Below are positions 57,574 through 64,000 of a stretch of DNA of 64,000 nucleotides, one piece after another. The notes beneath the pieces were generated by a model. The model made no database searches. It was not told where the DNA came from and worked only from the letters and a program-made list of their open reading frames with translations. Made by a program: the position numbers and the translations under genes. Position 1 is the first letter of the stretch; each line of letters starts with the position of its first letter. Where the stretch lies: positions 8,115,001 to 8,179,000 of the forward strand of contig NC_017249.1 in the NCBI RefSeq assembly GCF_000284375.1. Reading direction: 5' to 3'. This stretch comes from Bradyrhizobium japonicum USDA 6. GTDB lineage: Bacteria > Pseudomonadota > Alphaproteobacteria > Rhizobiales > Xanthobacteraceae.

Positions 57574-58373
57574 TGCAGTCCACCCTCAGCTTGCAACCCT
57601 CGCAGCGCGTTTCGCCGCGCATGAGCGCAAGCTCCAGCCCGCGGCACCGGCGTCAGCCGGAGTGATCCCCAGCAGGCTCATAGCGGCCGCCAGCGGATTC
57701 AAAGACGTATGGGCCGCGAGACGATGTGCGGGGACCAAGATCGCGTATGCGGCCGCTGCAATCATCCCAAGCACGACTACGCTGAATGCGATTCATACGA
57801 ATTTTCCAAGTTGTTGGAAACGTATGTCGCAACTAATCAGGAAAACGCGACTTGATTTGCGTCGACAAGCATGAAGCTTCGGGGCACATTGGTGCAATTA
57901 AGCGCATCGAAGTACATTGGCGGGCGAGCATGTTGCTTTGCTTGGGCCTATTTTGATTGAAGTGCTCCTGCTCGATTGACGGCGCAGCCGACGCTGGAAA
58001 GATGTGTCAGAGTGGAGAAATGATAGAGGCATCTTCCGTCAGAATGCTCGCCGCGCGAGAAGATGGTACGCCGTTCCACGAGGAAAGCTGCGCGCCTGGA
58101 CCCAATACTGCAGCCGTTCTCCGGCATTCAGGAAACATTTTACAGGCGAGAGATATCAGGCCTCGCGACATGGAGGCGATCAACGCGACGTCGACTCGCT
58201 TTAGTGGTGCTGCAGGTCAGAGGAGTAGGCAAGAGAGTTAGAGAGACTCGAATCCGGCCAAGGGCTGTGCCCTCCGAACTAGCTGTGAGCTCCGCTGGCT
58301 TTGGCGGTTCCAAGGCTGCAATGGCAACCGGCGGAGCCTACGAGGGCTCCGTCGGCCGCTGATGTTATGGCAC
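57574..58373. other. Stretch without a firm gene
   Basis: A 62-residue minus-strand frame (57586-57774) has a hydrophobic start (MLGMIAAAAYAILVPAHRLA) but no family match and could be a permease scrap. The rest shows nothing recognisable on either strand. Confidence 0.4.
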
Positions 58374-59516
58374 TTATGCCGTCCGCCACCTCAACCATCG
58401 CTCTTGGATGTAATCAGAATTCGACTTGCCATCGGGGCGTTTGGCAGCCAGCCAATTGGAGTCTTCGATGATGGTCTTCGCAGCATTCTCCGGATTGACG
58501 CTAAGCAGGGGAATGAGGTCGGCCGGTAGATGTTCAAGCTGATGGCTATTCGGCGCTGAGTAGCCGGTACCCTGAGTAACGCCGGCAGCAATCTGAGCAC
58601 GATTCATGAATGCGATCAATTTTTGCGCATTCCCGGTGTTTGGTGAGCCCTTGAGGATCACACCGACGGTGCTCCCCGCCAGATCAGCACCGTCCCAGAT
58701 GAATTTGATCGGAGCGCCCTGCTTCATTGCGCTGAGCACGCGGCCGTCATACACGCTGGTCATCGCGTATTCTCGGTTGATCAGCAGTTGAGTCGGTTCA
58801 CCACCAGCATTCCACCACTTTGTGATGTGGGGCTTGATCTCGTTTAGCTTTTCGAATGCGCGATCGAGTTTGTCATCGGTCAGCGGCCAAATGTTGTTTG
58901 GTGCGACCCCGGCTGCGACAAGCGCAAATGTCAACGTACGCCAGGGGTTGATGACGCTCAGCCCCCGCGGCCCAGGAAATTTCCTGACGTCCCAAAAATC
59001 AAACCAGTTTTTCGGGCCACCTTGCGGGAAAGCGCGCTCGTCGTAGGCGAGAACCGTCGCGGTGGAGTAAAGCAGGGCGCCAGCCTCGAGACGAGCGTTC
59101 GGAGGGACGCCTTTGAGCGACTCTTGATCCCAAAGTTTGTAGTCGATCGGCACGAACATTCCGGTTGCATGCATCCCGAGATAGCTCACGATCGAAACCT
59201 GGGCGATGTCCCAATCGACCCGGCCGGCCCGGGACATCGCCATGACCTGCGGGTCAGCGATATCAGCGACCACGTCGACGACCTTTATTCCGGTCGCCTT
59301 GGTGAATGGATCATGGACGTATCGTCGAAAGCCCTCGGTGTAGGAGCCGCCAAATGTCTGAACGACGACTTCCCCACTGCCGGCGAGCTTTTCCTCCGCC
59401 CAGGCGAGCGTGGACTTCGTGACAAGCGGCATGGCTAGCGAACTTGCCGTTGCTTGTAGGATCAAGCGCCGGGTCATGCTGGCGCTTGAAGCGCCGTTGG
59501 TGTTCTGCTTGGTCAT
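58374..59516 (-). CDS. ABC-transporter extracellular solute-binding protein (PotD-like)
   Basis: The start chosen is ATG 59516, because GGAGG lies eight bases before it. The 380-residue protein has a twin-arginine-like signal (SMTRRLILQATASSLAMPLV). The body is that of spermidine/putrescine-type binding proteins: GSGEVVVQTFGGSYTEGFRR, FTKATGIKVVDVVADIADPQ, SVINPWRTLTFALVAAGV and ITKWWNAGGEPTQLLINREY. No permease or ATPase genes are in the window, so its partners are elsewhere or lost. It is intact. The class II aldolase gene lies about 530 bp upstream on the same strand. The ligand is uncertain. Confidence 0.85.
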   Translation of the reverse strand: MTKQNTNGASSASMTRRLILQATASSLAMPLVTKSTLAWAEEKLAGSGEVVVQTFGGSYTEGFRRYVHDPFTKATGIKVVDVVADIADPQVMAMSRAGRVDWDIAQVSIVSYLGMHATGMFVPIDYKLWDQESLKGVPPNARLEAGALLYSTATVLAYDERAFPQGGPKNWFDFWDVRKFPGPRGLSVINPWRTLTFALVAAGVAPNNIWPLTDDKLDRAFEKLNEIKPHITKWWNAGGEPTQLLINREYAMTSVYDGRVLSAMKQGAPIKFIWDGADLAGSTVGVILKGSPNTGNAQKLIAFMNRAQIAAGVTQGTGYSAPNSHQLEHLPADLIPLLSVNPENAAKTIIEDSNWLAAKRPDGKSNSDYIQERWLRWRTA

Positions 59517-60048
59517 TAGGTCCCTCCTTGCAAGGCCAAACGAGCGTTGCGAGCGCAATCATCGGGTCGCCAGCTGTGCAGCCCGGCGACCGTCAGCCTG
59601 CGATCCCCACAAAGGAACCTTAGCGGTTTGCTGCATGGATTCTCATCCAACACCGATGTAGAAACGAAGAAAGAATAGAGCTAGCGGCCCAGCCACGCAG
59701 GATTCCTGCGCACATACCGCACTTGAAAACAAGTGAGGACCTTGCGGCGACTTTCGGTAAACGCTCGTGTTACGCAAGTCATGTGGGCTGCTTCAGGGCA
59801 GGCCACCGGGTTAACCCAAGGGTGAGCTGCTGGTTTGAGGCGGCGCCTCGATCAACGGCAACGCCAGCGTCGATCGATAATATTCGCCGGTCTTTCGCTC
59901 GCTTGGCGGAATGGAAGTCCTCGACGAGCGCCATTCATGTCGGAGCAATCCAGCCCGCTGGCTGACAAAGCATGCGCGCGCTTCGCCAATCGCACTTGGC
60001 TTGAGTTGCGCGCGTGCTGAGGCTCTAGCTCGCAGGCCCATGCCAACC
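59517..60048. other. Intergenic stretch
   Basis: Only short overlapping frames without motifs are seen. The part near 59517 carries the ribosome binding site and presumably the promoter of the solute-binding protein gene. Confidence 0.4.
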
Positions 60049-60810
60049 TTACTGCCGCCAATCCGTGCCGCGGCCTTCGATTTGGCGGACCGCAGCCCGC
60101 CATTCCTTGATTCCGAATTCGGGCAAGGCACGCTTCGGCTTGTTGCGCTTGGCGTAGTCTTTCACCACCTCGGGATCGATCGGCGTCGGCGGCTCGTCCA
60201 AGGTGCGGGCGATCACTTCGATCTCGCAAGCACGTACCAGGGCGTACATGCGCTGGAGTGCGGCCTGAGGCGTTGCGCCGATGGTGAGCAGGCCATGGTT
60301 GCGCAATATGAGGCATTCGCCCTTTTGGCAGGTTACGCCTAGCGCATCGCCCTCGTTATATGAGCCGAGCGAGCCATACTCGTGATAGGTGACCTCGTCG
60401 TAGACTTCGAGCGCGTCTTGACTGATTGGCCTGAGGCCTTGCTTCAGAACAGAAATGCCGGTGCCCGCGCGTACGTGAGTGTGCATCACGCAATTGACAT
60501 CAGTCTTGGCCCTGTAGATGCCAGCGTGAATGATAAAGCCCGCGTCGTTGAAGGCCCCATTTTTGGCATATACTTTGCCGTCGGTGTCCATCTTCACCAA
60601 GCTGGATGCGGTGACCTCGCCGAACAAATCGCCGTAATTGTTGATCAGGAAGCAGTTCGGTTCACCGGGAATACGTGCCGATAGATGGGAGTTGATCGTA
60701 TCGGTCCAGCCGTAAAGGTCGCAGATCCGGTATAGCGCAGCAAGGTCGCAGCGGATTTGCCATTCGGCGTCAGTCATATTGGTGCGATCTTGGTGAACAA
60801 CGGCAACCAT
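60049..60810 (-). CDS. Class II aldolase/adducin-family protein
   Basis: From ATG 60810 (after GAGGAG) the 253-residue protein shows the fold's blocks: LAALYRICDLYGWTDTINSH then LSAR, NGAFNDAGFIIHAGIYRA, the zinc ligands in VMHTHVRAGTG, then ILRNHGLLTIG and TLDEPPTPID. Members cleave or dehydrate sugar-like or hydroxy-acid substrates using Zn(II). Catalytic His residues are present. The gene is intact and lies among racemase-like genes and a binding protein, which suggests a small-molecule catabolic set. The substrate cannot be told from the sequence. Confidence 0.88.
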   Translation of the reverse strand: MVAVVHQDRTNMTDAEWQIRCDLAALYRICDLYGWTDTINSHLSARIPGEPNCFLINNYGDLFGEVTASSLVKMDTDGKVYAKNGAFNDAGFIIHAGIYRAKTDVNCVMHTHVRAGTGISVLKQGLRPISQDALEVYDEVTYHEYGSLGSYNEGDALGVTCQKGECLILRNHGLLTIGATPQAALQRMYALVRACEIEVIARTLDEPPTPIDPEVVKDYAKRNKPKRALPEFGIKEWRAAVRQIEGRGTDWRQ

Positions 60811-61424
60811 CACGCGCGCTCCTCGTGGAATTAGCATTCAGCTTTTTCAAATGTAATCGGGCTCGAATGCGCACAATGTGCAAAGGAGCGGTCTGGTACG
60901 CCAAAATCCTGCGCCCCGAGGACGTTTTTGACCAAATTCAGCGGGTACCGCGCGAGAGGCGGTCAGCTCCTCGCACCGATTCGTTCAAATTACCTAGTTC
61001 TCGATTGCCGGAAAGACCAAGATCAGGGTCGCAGCTCGACAGGCATCCCTGGAGTAAGCGGAAGAACAGGTCGCCTGTGTATTCAAAAAGGGTGGCGCGC
61101 ACATCTTCGCTTTGGAGAGATTATATCGGCCGGCTTCCTTTGACCTGACGCGTAGTGCAACTCTGCGGAAAGAAGCGGGGTTGCCGCTTTCGGGGAGGGC
61201 GAAACCGCCGGGCAGGAATTGGTATCGCCGAACTCCAGCGAACAGTGCGCCCTTTTCGTTGAAATCCGGCAATCATGTTCGAATTCCTCAGCTTTCAGTA
61301 GCGAAATCGCCTTTAGCATCTTCGGCCAGAACACATCTCAAGAGCGATATCGGAATGAAATTGGATTTGCAGATGGGAGCGGCTGAAGTGAAGAAGTCCG
61401 AGGCAAGCATCAAGGTCGACGCTG
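60811..61424. other. Stretch without a recognisable gene
   Basis: Frames on both strands (for example plus 60825-61148 and plus 61112-61424) lack motifs. The right part, up to 61424, may belong to the same decayed oxidoreductase that follows. Confidence 0.4.
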
Positions 61425-61636
61425 AGCCCCTACTTGCGCCCCGAATTCAAGACGCAGGTCGGAGAAGGGCTGCACAGCGGTGACCTGGTGCCCAAGCAGA
61501 CCGTTGTCGATGGCTTGGAGCTCGCGGCTGACGCGTTTATCGGGGTGCTGTCCGGAGCGAACATTCGCAAGATGCTCGTTCGCCTTGCAGATGCAAGCTC
61601 GGACATGAAGCGGAGATCCGGCCTGGTAAACCGCTA
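61425..61636 (+). pseudogene. Zinc-type NADP-dependent oxidoreductase, C-terminal fragment
   Basis: The frame YLRPEFKTQVGEGLHSGDLV, then QTVVDGLELAADAFIGVLSG and ANIRKMLVRL, is the C-terminal end of CurA-like MDR oxidoreductases (TVVEGLENAPEAFIGLLRGANTGKMLVRL type). The Rossmann and catalytic regions are absent. Confidence 0.72.
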
Positions 61637-61746
61637 AAGGTGGGAATTCCTCGCATCTGCGACGCAAGAAGCGCGATTTTATTGAAAGCCTATCCGTCGG
61701 GATTGCGATTTATCAACTTCAGTGAATGGAAGGACCAGTTTGAAAA

Positions 61747-62529
61747 ATGAGTGACTCCCATAATGGGGTGGTTCGGACATCGTCGCCAAAACGCAATCTG
61801 CAGTTTTACGGCGCACCGGTGGGTATCTTGATGGTTCAGCGCGCCACGACAGACGACCCTTTTGATCGCTTTTACCCTCCTGGAAGCGTGAACAACGCGA
61901 GCACGTGGAGTGTCCCCGTTCGTTATAAGCCGATGCTGGGCCTTACCTTCCCGATGCTTCAGGTCCCCAACAATGCCGCGACAGAGTCTATCGCTGTGAA
62001 GGCTGCGGTTGAGCTTGCACGTGAGGGCGCGAGCTTTATCACCGCAAACTGTGGATTCATGGTCCGGTACCAGGAAGCGGTGCGAGCGGCGGTCGACATT
62101 CCTGTTTGCCTGTCCCCGCTTGTTCTAGCACCTTTCTTGGAGCGGATGCTTCCGCCGACTAAATCAGTCGGGATTATTACGGCCAAGGCGCCCTTTACTC
62201 CGGATCTGCTGGAAGCGGCCGGCATTTTACCTGATTGTAGGCGCGTCTCTATCGTCGGGCTCGAAAAATCACCGTCATTTGCATCTGTTATTCTGAACGC
62301 GACAGCTAACATGGACGTCGATGCCGTCGAGGCCGAAACAGTTCGAGCTGCTCTGGATTTGCAAGCTAAGCGACCAGATATAGGTGTGTTTTTGCTCGAG
62401 TGTTCTGAGCTTCCGCCCTACGCCGCGGCGGTCCAGAGAGCGACCGGCGTGCCGGTCTTTGATTACACCTCCATGGTCGAATTCTTCGTCAGGGGAGTAG
62501 TCCCTCGTCGTTTCTATGGGATCACTTAA
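61747..62529 (+). CDS. Asp/Glu racemase-like protein
   Basis: The 260-residue protein shows the same layout as the two minus-strand homologues: VGILMVQRAT at the start, then the first Cys in FITANCGFMVRYQEAV (about residue 100), VGIITAKAPF in the middle, and the second Cys in VFLLECSELPPYA (about 220), followed by GVPVFDYTSMVEFF. The Cys pair is the hallmark of cofactor-independent racemases/isomerases of the Asp/Glu superfamily. It is intact and more distant than the other two are from each other. It is on the plus strand, head to head with nothing obvious. Confidence 0.82.
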   Translation: MSDSHNGVVRTSSPKRNLQFYGAPVGILMVQRATTDDPFDRFYPPGSVNNASTWSVPVRYKPMLGLTFPMLQVPNNAATESIAVKAAVELAREGASFITANCGFMVRYQEAVRAAVDIPVCLSPLVLAPFLERMLPPTKSVGIITAKAPFTPDLLEAAGILPDCRRVSIVGLEKSPSFASVILNATANMDVDAVEAETVRAALDLQAKRPDIGVFLLECSELPPYAAAVQRATGVPVFDYTSMVEFFVRGVVPRRFYGIT

Positions 62530-62809
62530 AAGTCAGACCGTGCGCGTTGGCAGCATGAGAGGTGATGCTCGCATCGCCCTAGAACCTGATTCCAAACTCT
62601 ATTCTGAGCGGACGCTTGCGCGAATGTTCGCAAGATGAGTGGGCGATGCCAATACGGCGTCGCGCTCTTGATTGTTCAATCATCGGAGGGCGGGTGAGCA
62701 CGACCAGAGAAAGCGAGGGCCGCAGCACCCGTTTTAAGCAAGCGGACGCTTGAAGACGATGGGCATCTCGCTTTGATGCACCTCTAAGTGACCAGGCGAC
62801 CCCCGTGAG

Positions 62810-63529
62810 CTATCCCGCCGTCCAGCCGGTGGAGGCCATTGTGATGCGGCAAAGGTCAGTGATGTCGTAGACGGGTAGCTTCGCCGTACGACGAACATAG
62901 GCCGCAACGGTCGGGAATGCTGCGCATTCGAACAGGATCGTCGATATTTCTGGATGGGCGCTTCGGAGCCGTTGGATGCAGGCCATGACATCGGTTTCAA
63001 TTGCGGCGACATCCGTAGGCGGAGGAGGATTCTTCAATTCGTCATGCCAGAACTTACCGCCCTCGATACCGCCAATCACGACCCTCGCGCGTTCATTCGG
63101 ATCTTCCAGTCCGAGCAGATCTTCGCCGCAATGTGTCGAGTCGTAAGTTAGGACGGCAATCTTCGCCGAGCGCGGTAACTGCCGGAGCAGTGACGGCAGC
63201 AGGAGCAAGCTCGACATGACTACGGGCACGGTCACAGACGCAGCCACTGCGGACTGATGCCGGATAGAGAAGCCACACGTTGAGCTTATTGCGACAGCGC
63301 CGCGCTCGGCTAAGCGCTGAGCTGCTGCAACGAATGCCGGCTCCAACGCTGGATCTCCGCGAACGACGTTCTCCACCCAGGCTCCGGCAACGGTTTCCCA
63401 GATTACCGGGAAATCAAAGGTTCTCGGATGCAATACCGCGCCAGGCGCGGGCGTTGGTGGTGTTGCGCCGGGCGCTAGGCCGCGCTCGAGGTGAAGAATG
63501 CCCAGTGAGGGTAGAGTTTGCGAGGTCAT
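62810..63529 (-). CDS. Asp/Glu racemase-like protein
   Basis: The 239-residue protein begins MTSQTLPSLGILHLERG. It carries AISSTCGFSIRHQSAV (first Cys) and TILFECAAFPTVA (second Cys), plus VLTYDSTHCGEDLLGLEDPN and GGIEGGKFWHDEL, both shared almost word for word with the gene at 56491. It starts only 10 bp after the end of the MBL-fold hydrolase gene on the same strand, so the two are probably one operon. The role may be isomerising a small amide or hydroxy acid; the substrate is unknown. Confidence 0.85.
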   Translation of the reverse strand: MTSQTLPSLGILHLERGLAPGATPPTPAPGAVLHPRTFDFPVIWETVAGAWVENVVRGDPALEPAFVAAAQRLAERGAVAISSTCGFSIRHQSAVAASVTVPVVMSSLLLLPSLLRQLPRSAKIAVLTYDSTHCGEDLLGLEDPNERARVVIGGIEGGKFWHDELKNPPPPTDVAAIETDVMACIQRLRSAHPEISTILFECAAFPTVAAYVRRTAKLPVYDITDLCRITMASTGWTAG

Positions 63530-63539
63530 CCTCAGGATC

Positions 63540-64000
63540 CTAATGCAGATCGAAGCACGTTACGCGCAGTTTTTCTCTTGCGTTCACCGAATATCGCAGG
63601 AAAAGGATCGAGCGATGGAATCGCGGCGACCTTCCACTGCAGGCTCGCAGTGTTGTATTGCTAGGTGGCAGCCCGGAAGTTCTGGCAAGCGTCAAAGTCA
63701 GCCCCATCGTCGGATCGGTTGGGTGAGGATCGGATCGTCTGTTGAGCACGTCATCGTAAAAGCGGCTGATGCCGCGCATCATGCAGCTCTTGATCATATG
63801 TTCGGGAAAGGAGGTCCAGCCGTTGACCGCGGTATGAATATTATCCTCGTATTTGACTTCTGTCATGACGAACTCTTTGCTTTGCCCTGCGTCAACCCGA
63901 CGCTCGACCTGGCCAACAAGATCCTCCATCTGCTGACGGAAGTGTTTGACTTCGGCGGTGCCGCACACATTCCCGTGTCCCGGTACAATGTATCGGACGT
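63540..64000 (-). CDS. MBL-fold metallo-hydrolase, partial (C-terminal end)
   Basis: The gene enters the window from the right. Visible residues include YIVPGHGNVCGTAEVKHFRQ (the PGHG His ligand of MBL-fold enzymes) and SFPEHMIKSCMMRGISRFYD. The last 60 residues have less regular composition. It ends at 63540, just before the racemase-like gene on the same strand, suggesting co-transcription. The N-terminus and the HxHxDH motif are outside the window. Confidence 0.7.
   Translation of the reverse strand, partial: VRYIVPGHGNVCGTAEVKHFRQQMEDLVGQVERRVDAGQSKEFVMTEVKYEDNIHTAVNGWTSFPEHMIKSCMMRGISRFYDDVLNRRSDPHPTDPTMGLTLTLARTSGLPPSNTTLRACSGRSPRFHRSILFLRYSVNAREKLRVTCFDLH

Noticed and set aside
1..64000. 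tRNA, rRNA, CRISPR array, nod box or replication origin
   Set aside because: None recognised by eye on either strand; a covariance-model search would be decisive for small RNAs.

Overview
The window looks like a piece of a rhizobial (most probably Bradyrhizobium) symbiosis island. The evidence is a set of TtsI-type tts boxes, a NopM-like leucine-rich-repeat/NEL ubiquitin ligase, decayed repeat-rich effector-like genes, a C48 (NopD/Bel2-5-like) protease remnant, plant cell-wall hydrolases of families CE8, GH28 and GH12, and a very high load of insertion sequences and gene fragments. Most of the sequence is accessory DNA. Many genes carry frameshifts, and few intergenic stretches are clean.

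Layout. 0-6.1 kb: IS debris, two frameshifted effector-like genes each with its own tts box (minus strand), and a decayed AbiEi/AbiEii-type toxin-antitoxin pair. 6.4-9.4 kb: a pectin methylesterase and a polygalacturonase downstream of a good tts box. 10.7-17.5 kb: a complete, apparently intact Wadjet (JetABCD) anti-plasmid operon. 17.7-20.7 kb: an IS630-family element, then a hipBA module with three evenly spaced palindromic operators. 20.9-26.8 kb: an IS481 relic, then a RiPP cluster made of a Nif11-type precursor, a PoyD-like radical SAM epimerase with two compensating frameshifts, and a B12-binding radical SAM C-methyltransferase. 27.6-30.0 kb: an IS5-family element beside an orphan tts box, and an IS3 relic. 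30.2-32.5 kb: a secreted S9 (DPP IV-like) peptidase. 32.8-39.2 kb: a mosaic of IS6, IS3, IS256 and IS110 fragments, a GH12 endoglucanase, and a group II intron inserted precisely in an IS110 transposase. 39.3-41.8 kb: an lptD copy. 42-50.4 kb: IS3 and IS5/IS427 elements, the C48 fragment, a second IS630 copy that splits an unknown membrane-anchored gene, integrase and IS6 fragments, a GNAT acetyltransferase and an HD-GYP fragment. 50.8-52.8 kb: nopM with its tts box. 53-64 kb: a metabolic block with a truncated LLM monooxygenase, a flavin reductase-MarR fusion, three Asp/Glu-racemase-like paralogues, an extracellular solute-binding protein, a class II aldolase, an oxidoreductase fragment and the end of an MBL-fold hydrolase.

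How the parts fit. The tts-controlled genes (effectors and pectinases) would be expressed with the type III secretion system during legume infection. Wadjet, HipBA and the AbiE relic are defence or maintenance functions typical of mobile islands. The RiPP locus is the most unusual intact-looking theme. Its set of enzymes (epimerase plus C-methyltransferase acting on a Val-rich core) is that of polytheonamide-like proteusins, which is not what one expects on a symbiosis island.

All function calls rest on reading translated sequence against remembered family motifs; no database search was run.
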